From Inquilinus sp. Marseille-Q2685 (GTDB taxonomy: Bacteria; Pseudomonadota; Alphaproteobacteria; DSM-16000; Inquilinaceae): DNA of 64,000 nucleotides. The position numbers were made by a program, and so were the translations under genes. The notes under the pieces were generated by a model. It saw only the letters and a list, made by a program, of their open reading frames with translations, did no database searches and had not been told where the DNA came from. How positions within the stretch are numbered: position 1 is the first letter of the stretch; each line of letters opens with the position of its first letter. Below, in pieces: positions 29,261-37,165 of the stretch. The DNA is taken from contig NZ_CAKAKL010000005.1 in the NCBI RefSeq assembly GCF_916619195.1, forward strand, positions 310,001 to 374,000. The letters run 5' to 3'.

Positions 29261-29862
29261 TTTGGCGCCGCTGGCTTCGCCCCCGTCTGCAGGCGAAGGC
29301 CGTCGACGAAGACATCCAGCAGCTTCAGCACGGTTTCCTGCCAGCCGGGCTGGTCGTGCATGTAGCACATGCCCACGAGCGCGCGCAGGAGGTCCTCGGC
29401 GCTGATATCGGGGCGGATCTCGCCGGCCGAGACGGCCTGGTCCAGCAGCGTGCCGGCGGCCTTGGTCAGGCGATCGAACGTGTGGGCATAGAGTTCCGAC
29501 CGTCCGTGCGTCGCAAGCGCCAGCGCCGCCAGCATGCCCTTCTTCGTGGCGACCAGGTCGACATTGGATCTGAGCCAGGAGCGCAGGGCATCGACCGGCG
29601 CCGCCTCTCCCTTCAGCTGCTCGGCCAAAGCCCCGAGCTGCTCCACCTCGCGTCGATAGACCGCCTCGAACAGGGCGTCGCGGGTCGGAAAGTGCCGATA
29701 CAGGGTGCCGATGCCCACCCCGGCTCGCCTTGCCACCGCCTCGAGGCTGGCGTCCGGCCCCCCGGCGCTGAACACGGCCTTCGCGGCTTCCAGGACGCGC
29801 TCGCGATTGCGGGCCGCATCGGCGCGCGGCTTCCGGGTGGTCTTTGCCGGGTTCTCTTCCAT
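29248..29862 (-). CDS. TetR/AcrR-family transcriptional repressor
   Basis: Repressor of 204 residues. The N-terminal helix-turn-helix is SLEAVARRAGVGIGTLYRHF with FPTRDALFEAVYRREVEQL after it, and the C-terminal ligand domain is of the kind found with oxidoreductase operons. It is divergent from the molybdenum hydroxylase operon, whose promoter contains a matching palindrome, so it most likely represses that operon and itself. The start at 29862 has GAGGA upstream; an in-frame ATG at 29883 would add seven residues. The last residues, PNPSP, are encoded by an invading hairpin repeat. Confidence 0.88.
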   Translation of the reverse strand: MEENPAKTTRKPRADAARNRERVLEAAKAVFSAGGPDASLEAVARRAGVGIGTLYRHFPTRDALFEAVYRREVEQLGALAEQLKGEAAPVDALRSWLRSNVDLVATKKGMLAALALATHGRSELYAHTFDRLTKAAGTLLDQAVSAGEIRPDISAEDLLRALVGMCYMHDQPGWQETVLKLLDVFVDGLRLQTGAKPAAPNPSP

Positions 29863-29888
29863 ATTCCTCGTCTGAGCACCCATCCTGC

Positions 29889-29917
29889 TTGAAAAGCGGA
29901 GGGTCCCTCCGTATATT
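29889..29917 (+). promoter_or_regulatory. Promoter of the molybdenum hydroxylase operon
   Basis: TTGAAA (29889-29894), a spacer of exactly 17 bases, then TATATT (29912-29917), a good sigma-70-type promoter pointing at the operon that begins at 30064. The spacer contains the palindromic operator described separately. Confidence 0.65.
29897..29911. promoter_or_regulatory. Perfect palindromic operator in the promoter spacer
   Basis: CGGAGGGTCCCTCCG is a perfect 7-1-7 palindrome ending on the base before the -10 box. A TetR dimer bound here would block RNA polymerase. It is close enough to the divergent tetR start (29862) to give autoregulation as well. Confidence 0.65.
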
Positions 29918-30063
29918 ATCCAAACGGACACGACTTCGAAACGCCAAGTCGAACAAGGCGGGCGCCTGGTGTCCTCATAGCACGCAAATCCGGCCGTTCC
30001 GGCCTCGCCGCGCGTCTCGTGCGGCCGCCATGCCTTCGACGATATCACCGATCGGAGTCCTGC

Positions 30064-30561
30064 ATGAGTTTCTCGATCAGCCTCACCGTGAATGGTGCGC
30101 GGCATGACATCGAGCTGGATGATCCGCGGGTCACCCTGCTCGATCTTCTGCGCGAACGCCTCGACCTGACCGGCACGAAGAAGGGGTGCGACCGCGGCCA
30201 GTGCGGCGCCTGCACGGTCCTGGTCGACGGCCGCCGCATCAATTCGTGCCTGGCGCTTGCGGTCAGCCATGACGAGGCCGACATCCTCACGATCGAGGGC
30301 GTCGCCCGCGGCGACGAGCTTCATCCGGTCCAGGCCGCCTTCATCGCCCATGACGGTTTTCAGTGCGGGTTCTGCACGCCGGGCCAGATCATGAGTGCCA
30401 TCGGCCTGATCGGGGAAGGCCAGGCCGGCGACGACCCCGAACGCATCCGCGAAGGCATGAGCGGCAATCTCTGCCGATGCGCGGCCTATGCCGGGATCAC
30501 GGAGGCTGTGCTTGAGGCGCAGAAGAACCTGGCCGAAGCCGGCCGGAGGGACGCTGCGTGA
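30064..30561 (+). CDS. paoA: Aldehyde oxidase / xanthine dehydrogenase-type 2Fe-2S subunit
   Basis: Electron-transfer subunit of 165 residues. The plant-ferredoxin-type cluster is held by C42, C47, C50 and C62, and the second 2Fe-2S cluster by C101, C104, C137 and C139 (CGFCTPG and NLCRC). It passes electrons from the molybdenum subunit to the FAD subunit. Unlike E. coli PaoA, no twin-arginine signal is visible before the first cluster, so the enzyme is probably cytoplasmic. GGAG precedes the ATG, and the next gene overlaps by four bases. Confidence 0.92.
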   Translation: MSFSISLTVNGARHDIELDDPRVTLLDLLRERLDLTGTKKGCDRGQCGACTVLVDGRRINSCLALAVSHDEADILTIEGVARGDELHPVQAAFIAHDGFQCGFCTPGQIMSAIGLIGEGQAGDDPERIREGMSGNLCRCAAYAGITEAVLEAQKNLAEAGRRDAA

Positions 30562-31616
30562 ACACCTTCGAATACGTCAGGCCCGCCACGATCTCCGATG
30601 CCGTCGCGGCTGCGGCCGAGCCGGGGGCCGCCTATTTCGCCGCCGGCACGAACCTGCTCGACCTGATGAAGGTCGGCGTCTCCCGTCCCGGCCGTCTCGT
30701 CGACATCACGCGGCTGCCGGGGCTCGACCGCATCGAGGCCTTGCCCGACGGAGGGATTCGCATCGGCGCCCTGGTGCGCAATGCCGACCTCGCCCACGAC
30801 CCGGATTTCGCCCGGAGCTATCCGGCGGTGGCGGAGGCGCTGCTGTCCGGCGCCTCGGCGCAGCTCCGCAATGCCGCGACGGTCGGCGGCAACCTGCTGC
30901 AGCGGACGCGCTGCGCGTATTTCTATGACACCGCCAGCGCCTGCAACAGGCGCCAGCCGGGCGCGGGCTGCGACGCCCGCGAGGGCGAGAACCGGCTGCA
31001 TGCCGTGCTCGGCTGGAGCGACGGCTGCATCGCCACTCACCCTTCCGACTTCTGCGTGCCGCTCGTCGCGCTGGATGCCGTGGCGGAGATCGAGGGCAGG
31101 AACAGCCGGCGCGAGATCGCCGTCGAGGATCTCCACCGGCTGCCGGGCACAACGCCCGACCGCGAGAGCGCGCTTGAGCCGGGCGACCTGATCGTCGCCA
31201 TCCGCCTGCCGCCCGCGGCCGCCGCATTCTCCGCTCATGCCCGCTACCTCAAGGTGCGGGAACGCACCTCATACGCCTTTGCGGTCGTCTCGGCCGCGGC
31301 GGCGCTCCGCATCGAGGACGGCACGATCCGGGAGGCCCGGCTCGCGCTCGGCGGCGTGGCGGCCAAGCCATGGCGCGCCCGGGCAGCGGAGGCTGTTCTC
31401 GCCGGCGCCAGGCCGGGCGCCGCCGCCTTCCGCCAAGCGGCGGAGGTGGCCCTGGCGGACGCTAGGCCCTCGGGCGACAACGCCTACAAGATCGAGCTCG
31501 CGCGCCGGGTCCTCGTCCGGACCCTGACGCTCGCCGCAGCCGGCACGCCCAAGCGCCTCCCCGCCCTTCCGGCCTCGCCGTTCTCATCAGCTTGCGGAGC
31601 GCGCCACGATGACTGA
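30558..31616 (+). CDS. paoB: FAD-binding subunit with 4Fe-4S insertion (PaoB type)
   Basis: Flavoprotein subunit of 352 residues of the CO-dehydrogenase medium-chain type. AAGTNLLDLMKVGVSRP and ATVGGNLLQRTRC are FAD contacts. The segment C119-YFYDTASA-C129 to C138 and C157 (SDGCIATHPSDF) is the extra 4Fe-4S-binding insertion that marks PaoB/YagS-type subunits rather than xanthine dehydrogenase. Start and stop both overlap the neighbouring genes, so the three subunits are made together. Confidence 0.9.
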   Translation: MNTFEYVRPATISDAVAAAAEPGAAYFAAGTNLLDLMKVGVSRPGRLVDITRLPGLDRIEALPDGGIRIGALVRNADLAHDPDFARSYPAVAEALLSGASAQLRNAATVGGNLLQRTRCAYFYDTASACNRRQPGAGCDAREGENRLHAVLGWSDGCIATHPSDFCVPLVALDAVAEIEGRNSRREIAVEDLHRLPGTTPDRESALEPGDLIVAIRLPPAAAAFSAHARYLKVRERTSYAFAVVSAAAALRIEDGTIREARLALGGVAAKPWRARAAEAVLAGARPGAAAFRQAAEVALADARPSGDNAYKIELARRVLVRTLTLAAAGTPKRLPALPASPFSSACGARHDD

Positions 31617-33876
31617 GATCCGCCCCTCAGCCGCTGTCGGCCATATGCGCCACGGCTCCAGCATCGGCCAGCCACTGACGCGCCGCGACGGCATCCTGAA
31701 GGTGACGGGCGCGGCGCGCTACGCCGCCGACAATCACCCGGCGGGGATGCTGTACGCGGTTCTCGCGGTCAGCAGCATCGCCCGCGGCCGGGTGAAGGCC
31801 CTCGATATCGATGCGGCCAAGGCCCATCCGGGCGTGATCGAGGTCATGACCTCCGGGAACCGGCCGCCGCTGGCGATGGATCCGGACGAGAAGTCGAACC
31901 CCTTCATGTTCCGGATCGATGTCCTGCAGAACGACTTGGTGCGTTATGCCAACCAGCCGATCGCGGTGGTGATCGCCGAGACGCTGGAGGCCGCGACGGA
32001 GGGCGCGGCGCTGCTGTCGCCGCAATACGAGACACTGCCCGCACGTGTGGGGCTCGACGCTGGCGACAGCTTCGTGCCGCCGGCCGTCGGCGTCGGCAAT
32101 CCGGCCCAGGTGGAACGGGGCGAGGTCGAGGCAGCCCTTGCCGCCTCGCCCAACCGGGTCGAGGCGACCTATGAGACTCCCAGCCAGTACCACAACGCCA
32201 TGGAGCCTCACGCCATCGTGGCCTCCTGGGACGGCGATGCCCTCTCGATCGACACGCCGAGCCAGGGCATGGCGATGGCTCAGGGCCGGATCGCAGGGCT
32301 GTTCGGCATCCCGCCCGAGAAGATCCATATCCGCAGCCCCTTCCTCGGCGGCGGATTCGGCTCCAAGGGCCTGGTTTCCGGGCCGCAGGTCCTCGGCATC
32401 CTCGCGGCCCGGCTGGTCGGCCGGCCGGTCAAGCTGGTGCTGCGCCGCGAGCAGATGTACGGGCCGGTCGGCCATCGCGCGCCAACCCGCCAGACGCTCC
32501 GGATCGGCCTCGACGGCGAGGGCCGGATGACGGCGCTTGCCCATCATGCGAGGACGACGTCGAGCAGCTTCGACGATTTCTTCGAGCCGGCGGCCGACGC
32601 CTCGCACACGCTCTACGCCAGCCCGGCGATCGCCACCTCGCACGAAGCGGTCCGCGTCGACACCGGCACGCCCTTGTTCATGCGGGCGCCTGGGGAAGCC
32701 ACCGGCTCGATCGCGCTGGAAAGCGCGATCGACGAAGCGGCCTGGGCCTGCGGGATGGACCCGCTGGCCCTCCGGGTGAAGAACTACGCCGCGGGCGAGC
32801 CGATCTCCGGCAAGCCGTTCTCCTCCAAGGCTCTGCGCGAATGCTACGCGGGAGGGGCTGCGCGTTTCGGCTGGTCGGGGCGGCCGCTCGCGCCGCGGCA
32901 GATGCGGGACGAGGCCGGCTTCCTCGTCGGCTGGGGCATGGGGACCGCGACCTTCCCGGCGCTGATGTTCCAGGCCCAGGCCCGCGCCGTGCTGCGGCGC
33001 GACGGCACTGCCGTGATGGAGACCGGCGCCCAGGACATGGGGCAGGGCGCCTGGACCGCGTTGGCTCAGATCGCGGCCGACGGCCTCGGGCTCGATCTCG
33101 ATCAGGTGGAGTTCAGGGCCGGCTCGTCCGATCTCCCGGATGCCGGCATCGCCGGTGGTTCGGCCCACACCGCCACGGCCGGGATGGCGATCCACGGCGC
33201 CGGCGCCGACGTCATCGCCAAGCTGACCGATCTGGCGACAGGTGATCAGCGTTCGCCCCTGTTCGGGGCGGGAAATGCCGGGGGGCTGGCGCGAAGCGGC
33301 CGCCTGTTCCGCCGTGACGACGAAAGCCGGAGCGAGAGCTATATCGACATTCTCGCCCGCGCCGGGCTGACTGAGTTGGAGGGCCGTGGCAGGAGCGCCG
33401 CGGACCCCGCGGCTCAGTCGGCCTATGCGATGCATGCGCACGGGGCGGTCTTTGCCGAGGTCAAGATCGACCCCGATCTCGGCCAGGTCCGCGTCACCCG
33501 ACTCGTTGGGGCCTTTGCGGCGGGTCGGGTCATCAATCCGCGGCTCGTGCGCAGCCAGTACTATGGCGGCATGATCTGGGGTGCGTCCTTCGCACTGCAT
33601 GAGGAAGCGGTGATGGATCGGCGTTCCGGCCGCATCCTGAATGCCGATCTCGCCGAGTACCACGTCCCGGTGAATGCCGACGTGCCGTCCATCGATGCCC
33701 TGATGATCGAGGAGCACGATCCCCATGTGAACGCCCTGGGCATCAAGGGGGTCGGGGAGATCGGCATCACCGGCACCGCCGGTGCCGTGGCGAACGCGGT
33801 CTGGCACGCGACGGGAACGCGTGTCCGCCGCTTCCCGATCAGGCTGCATGACCTGCTGACGCCGGCATCGGACTAG
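31609..33876 (+). CDS. paoC: Molybdenum-cofactor-binding catalytic subunit (PaoC type aldehyde oxidase)
   Basis: Catalytic subunit of 755 residues binding the molybdopterin cofactor, expected to oxidise aldehydes or a related compound to the acid. The N-terminal domain starts GQPLTRRDGILKVTGAARYA. RSPFLGGGFGSKG and ETGAQDMGQGAWTALAQIAA contact the cofactor. The catalytic base is E717 in GVGEIGITG. It is the last gene of the operon. No XdhC-type maturation chaperone (PaoD) follows, so cofactor insertion must rely on a gene elsewhere. The substrate is not predictable. Confidence 0.92.
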   Translation: MTEIRPSAAVGHMRHGSSIGQPLTRRDGILKVTGAARYAADNHPAGMLYAVLAVSSIARGRVKALDIDAAKAHPGVIEVMTSGNRPPLAMDPDEKSNPFMFRIDVLQNDLVRYANQPIAVVIAETLEAATEGAALLSPQYETLPARVGLDAGDSFVPPAVGVGNPAQVERGEVEAALAASPNRVEATYETPSQYHNAMEPHAIVASWDGDALSIDTPSQGMAMAQGRIAGLFGIPPEKIHIRSPFLGGGFGSKGLVSGPQVLGILAARLVGRPVKLVLRREQMYGPVGHRAPTRQTLRIGLDGEGRMTALAHHARTTSSSFDDFFEPAADASHTLYASPAIATSHEAVRVDTGTPLFMRAPGEATGSIALESAIDEAAWACGMDPLALRVKNYAAGEPISGKPFSSKALRECYAGGAARFGWSGRPLAPRQMRDEAGFLVGWGMGTATFPALMFQAQARAVLRRDGTAVMETGAQDMGQGAWTALAQIAADGLGLDLDQVEFRAGSSDLPDAGIAGGSAHTATAGMAIHGAGADVIAKLTDLATGDQRSPLFGAGNAGGLARSGRLFRRDDESRSESYIDILARAGLTELEGRGRSAADPAAQSAYAMHAHGAVFAEVKIDPDLGQVRVTRLVGAFAAGRVINPRLVRSQYYGGMIWGASFALHEEAVMDRRSGRILNADLAEYHVPVNADVPSIDALMIEEHDPHVNALGIKGVGEIGITGTAGAVANAVWHATGTRVRRFPIRLHDLLTPASD

Positions 33877-34088
33877 CCACCGGGCAAGTGCAAGAAAGTC
33901 GGTGGCGCCGATGACGGCAGGGGTGCGGATGATCGGAGCGGTTCGCGCCTCCCGCCGGCACGCTCGGCCTGTCTTCAAGGATCGTGTTGAGCGGAACCGC
34001 CGACCGCCGGCATGGACACGCTGCGAGCCGGCATCGAGGCAGAGCGTGTAAACACTTCGTGCAGTTGTATTATCTTGCAGGCGCGTTC

Positions 34089-34739
34089 ATGCTATGTTCC
34101 ATGGACGCGACGCAGACCGATCGGACATCGGAGGCCGCGCCCGCTCTTCAGGAGGAGCGGGCGGCCCGGCATCTGCGCATGCTCGCCCGGGCGGCGGACG
34201 TCCATATGGAGATCATCGAGGCCACCCGCACGGAAGCGGTGGAGGCGCCGCAGCCCGGGGTCGACTATGGCCAGCGGATCGCCGTCGTCACCCGGTCGCT
34301 GCGGCTGACCCTGCTGCTGGAGGACAAGCTGTCGCGGCAGGCGGAGGAGAAGCGCAAGGCCGCGGCGCAGCGCGAGGCGGCGCAGGAGGACTGGCACGGG
34401 CTGCGGGTGCAGCTGGCGATGATGGCGGCGGCCTATGAGGTGTCCGAGGAGGGCGAGGAGGCCGACCGCCGTGAAGCCGAGATGCATGAGCGGCTGGAGC
34501 GGCCGGAGGTGGTGGAGCTGATCGAGGCCAGCCGTCCGGAGGTGGCGGTGGCGGCGCTGTGCCGGCGCTGGGGCTACCCGGTGCGGGTGGAGCAGTGGCT
34601 GGAGATGGCCGACGAGGCGATGGAGGAGCTCGGCTTCCTGCCGCCGCAGGACGGCGAGGACGATCCGCCTGCGGACCCGCCCGAGCCCCGCCCGGCTGCT
34701 GCTCCCGGCCGCAGACCCAGAGCTCCGGACACGGGATGA
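34089..34739 (+). CDS. Orphan helical protein
   Basis: Protein of 216 residues of no family I know. It is mostly charged helix: residues 25-120 are rich in E, R, A and K with a probable coiled coil (LEDKLSRQAEEKRKAAAQRE), and a Pro/Arg-rich tail follows residue 190. VVTRSLRLTLLLEDKL and CRRWGYPVRVEQWLEM look like conserved blocks. The start is uncertain: ATG at 34089 (weak GCAGG upstream) or at 34101. The preceding AT-rich segment around 34050-34075 may be its promoter. It stands alone beside a repeat-rich spacer. Confidence 0.6.
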   Translation: MLCSMDATQTDRTSEAAPALQEERAARHLRMLARAADVHMEIIEATRTEAVEAPQPGVDYGQRIAVVTRSLRLTLLLEDKLSRQAEEKRKAAAQREAAQEDWHGLRVQLAMMAAAYEVSEEGEEADRREAEMHERLERPEVVELIEASRPEVAVAALCRRWGYPVRVEQWLEMADEAMEELGFLPPQDGEDDPPADPPEPRPAAAPGRRPRAPDTG

Positions 34740-35009
34740 CCGCGTCGGTTGGGTTCGCCCGTGGCGAACCCGACATCCGGCCGCCGTCGCGGCCCCCGAT
34801 CCTGTTGGGTTCGCGTGCCGCGAACCCAACCTATGAAACGAACCGCTTCCTTTGCCTCTCCCGCCCCGCGGGAGAGGTCGGAGGCGCTTGCGCCTCCGGG
34901 TGAGGGGAGTTTGTCGAGGCCGGGACCGACCCTCACCCGGGAGATGCTCGCCATCCTGTCAGGCCATGATGTGACCGGATCTCATACCAGCGGCCCGAAA
35001 TATTGACCC
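34740..35009. repeat. Hairpin-rich gene-free spacer
   Basis: No gene seen. Two related hairpins, TTGGGTTCGCC/GGCGAACCCGA (34749-34773) and TTGGGTTCGCG/CGCGAACCCAA (34805-34829), lie side by side. They are followed by CCTCTCCCG/CGGGAGAGG (34855-34876) and GGAGGCG/CGCCTCC (34880-34898). A nest of short palindromic repeats of different families, probably an accumulation site. Confidence 0.65.
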
Positions 35010-35075
35010 GTCATGGCGAGCCCCGAAGGGGCGTGGCCATCCAGGGCGGCTCGCACCGGCCCCTGGCCATGACGG
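35010..35075. repeat. Interspersed palindromic element, family B, copy 2
   Basis: Starts GTCATGGCGAGCCCCGAAGG and ends CCCCTGGCCATGACGG. The first 27 or so bases match, in inverted orientation, the element at 7551-7597. The outer TCATGG/CCATGA arms and the CCAGG/CCTGG pair close a long hairpin. Confidence 0.6.
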
Positions 35076-35125
35076 GGAAGGGACCGAAGTGTCGATCTTA
35101 AAGGCCGCCGGTATAAGCTGGGCGG

Positions 35126-35335
35126 TCACGCGGATCTCTTCCGGCGCCGCTCCTCGCTGTGGTTCACGACGTCCCCGACATCCCCGAAGGCGATGGCGTT
35201 GCCCTGCTCCGGGATGACCTGCTGCCGGTCGAGATCCAGCCGGGCGACGATGACGTCGTCCTTGTCGCCGTTCGAATTCGTTATCTCCAGGTGATCGCCG
35301 GGCTTGCAGCGCTGCAGAATCACGAGCGGATCCAT
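35126..35335 (-). CDS. Small hypothetical protein
   Basis: Possible 69-residue protein starting MDPLVILQRCKPGDHLEITN, with a beta-rich body (DDVIVARLDLDRQQVIPE) and a basic C-terminus (SEERRRKRSA). GGAG lies six bases before the ATG at 35335. An in-frame ATG at 35347 is an alternative. The hydrophobic/charged pattern is that of a real small globular protein, but I know no family. It is separated by 106 bp from the YHS gene. Confidence 0.45.
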   Translation of the reverse strand: MDPLVILQRCKPGDHLEITNSNGDKDDVIVARLDLDRQQVIPEQGNAIAFGDVGDVVNHSEERRRKRSA

Positions 35336-35441
35336 CGCGAGCTCCATGCGGTTTCGGGAGGCCGCCGAGGCGTCGGTCGGCCCGCATATGGAGTCAACAC
35401 GCCGCGCCCGGCGACGGTTCGGTCCGACACGGCGATCGGCC

Positions 35442-35915
35442 TTATCTGATGTCGTCTCGATCCAGGCCGGGCCAGTTCGCATTGGCCTTGGCGATATAGC
35501 CCTTGGGGTCCTTCGCCCAGGTGTCGCGGACGCCGAGGTCGTAGTTCAGGTACAGCCGCCCGTCGACGATCGACCAAGCCTCCGGCTCGATCTTCACCAG
35601 ATAGCCGCGCGACGTGCCATAGGCGCAGAAGCCGCCGAAGGCCGGCATGTACTTGTCCGGATCGGCTTCGAACAGCGCCTTGTCCTCGGCGCTGGCGAAC
35701 CACCAGGTGGCGCCGCCGTGCTGCACCGCGAATTCGGGCTTGCCCTGGCGCGGCGCGCCTTCGCGGAAATAGGCGACCGGGTCGTAGCCGCGGATCGCGA
35801 CATGGTCGGGCGATCCCAGCGTGTTGACGGGGCGGGACGCGTCCTGCGCCGGGGCGGACAGGGGTGTGAAGCAGGCCAGCGCGGCCAGCGCCAGCAGGGT
35901 GCGACGAAGCATCAT
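35442..35915 (-). CDS. Exported YHS-domain protein
   Basis: Periplasmic protein of 157 residues with a signal peptide (MLRRTLLALAALACFTPLSA, cleaved about residue 24). A YHS-like domain follows: AIRGYDPVAYFREGAPRQGK, then WWFASAEDKALFEADPDKYMPAFGGFCAYG. YHS domains bind metal or act as metallochaperone modules in other proteins; no such role is proven for this group. AAGGAG fixes the start at 35915. Last gene of the five-gene operon that begins at 40608. Confidence 0.85.
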   Translation of the reverse strand: MMLRRTLLALAALACFTPLSAPAQDASRPVNTLGSPDHVAIRGYDPVAYFREGAPRQGKPEFAVQHGGATWWFASAEDKALFEADPDKYMPAFGGFCAYGTSRGYLVKIEPEAWSIVDGRLYLNYDLGVRDTWAKDPKGYIAKANANWPGLDRDDIR

Positions 35916-35938
35916 GGGCTCCTTTCGAGGGGGTGGGG

Positions 35939-37165
35939 TCACTGGGGCAGCAGCGCGGCGGCGCGCTGTCGCGCCAACGCCTCCTCCAGTTCACGGATGC
36001 GCCGGCTCCCGCGGTCCGGTTTGGGGGCCGCCCCGTCCTTGAACCAGGCGACGGCATAGGCGGCCGCGACCAGCACGCCGAATCCGGCCAGGTTGGCGGC
36101 GGAGACGGCCAGCGGGTCCCGGCCGGTGTGGTCCAGCGCCATGCCCAGAGCCTGCGCCGTCACCATGCCGCCGACGAACACGGCCAGGGTCTGCTGCCCG
36201 ACTTTCGAGACGACGGCGACGATGGGGCCCTTCAGCCGCCGGCCCCCGTCACCGACCAGCCGCACGGCGAGATAGGCCAGCGCCAGGAAGTGCAGGAGGC
36301 GCAGCGCGCCGAAATGCGTCTTGTCGGTCAGCGGCGCCAGCGCCCGGGCCCAGCCGCCGAAGAAGGGCGAGGCCTCGATGATCCGGTAATACGCGAACGG
36401 CACCGTCGCCAGGACGAAGAGCGCGGACAGGGCGGTCAGCGTCCAGCTGAAGCCCGGCGCCGGCAGGGTGCGGCGCATCAGGAAGAAGCCGAGATAGAAC
36501 AGCAGCTGCCAGCCGAAGGGGTCGAAGAACCAGGGGCGGTCCGACCAGGGCTCGGCCGGCAGGTCCAGCAGATGCGCCTGGGTCAGTCCCCAGATCGCCG
36601 CCATCAGCACGAAGGGCAGGGCCTTGTGCAGCCGCTCGGCCAGGATCATCGCCGGCATCAGCGCCAGGATGACCAGGTACATCGGCAGGATGTCGAAATA
36701 GTTCGGCACATAGGTCAGGGTCAGGAATCGCGGCAGCAGGCCCATCGGGTCGGCGAAGAAATGCGGCAGGTTCAGCTCGACGATGTAGCTCTCGCCGCCC
36801 GGCCGGGTGCCGGCCGCCGCCACCAGCGCGGCGATGACGACGAAGACCGCGACATGGATCCAGTAGATCTGCCAGACCCGGCGCGCGACCCGGCCGGCGC
36901 CGCGGGCGAAGCCGTCGCGGTCGAACACCCGGCCGAAGGCGATGGCCGAGGCCATGCCGGACAGGAACACGAACATCTCGGTCGCGTCGGAGAAGCCGAA
37001 GCGTGCCGGGATCCACAGGATCCACGGGTTGTCCGGGATATGCGCGGTCAGGATGATCAGCATCCCGAGGCCGCGGAAGAAGTCGAGCCGCGGGTCGCGC
37101 CGGGTCCGGCCGGCGGGGGCGCTGGACAGCGCCTCCGTCGGCTCAGAATGCCTGGTGATATGCAT
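35939..37165 (-). CDS. opgC: OpgC-family membrane acyltransferase
   Basis: Polytopic inner-membrane protein of 408 residues with about ten helices. DPRLDFFRGLGMLIILTAHI and FVFLSGMASAIAFGRVF are the OpgC signatures. Family members succinylate periplasmic glucans. The start overlaps the stop of the ThDP enzyme gene by 23 bases, and YHS follows 23 bases after the stop. No glucan synthase genes (opgG/opgH) are in the window, so the acceptor could be another glycan. Confidence 0.88.
   Translation of the reverse strand: MHITRHSEPTEALSSAPAGRTRRDPRLDFFRGLGMLIILTAHIPDNPWILWIPARFGFSDATEMFVFLSGMASAIAFGRVFDRDGFARGAGRVARRVWQIYWIHVAVFVVIAALVAAAGTRPGGESYIVELNLPHFFADPMGLLPRFLTLTYVPNYFDILPMYLVILALMPAMILAERLHKALPFVLMAAIWGLTQAHLLDLPAEPWSDRPWFFDPFGWQLLFYLGFFLMRRTLPAPGFSWTLTALSALFVLATVPFAYYRIIEASPFFGGWARALAPLTDKTHFGALRLLHFLALAYLAVRLVGDGGRRLKGPIVAVVSKVGQQTLAVFVGGMVTAQALGMALDHTGRDPLAVSAANLAGFGVLVAAAYAVAWFKDGAAPKPDRGSRRIRELEEALARQRAAALLPQ

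Noticed and set aside
31627-33978. Open minus-strand frame of 783 codons opposite the molybdenum subunit gene
   Set aside because: A shadow of a clear catalytic subunit; the translation has no motif.
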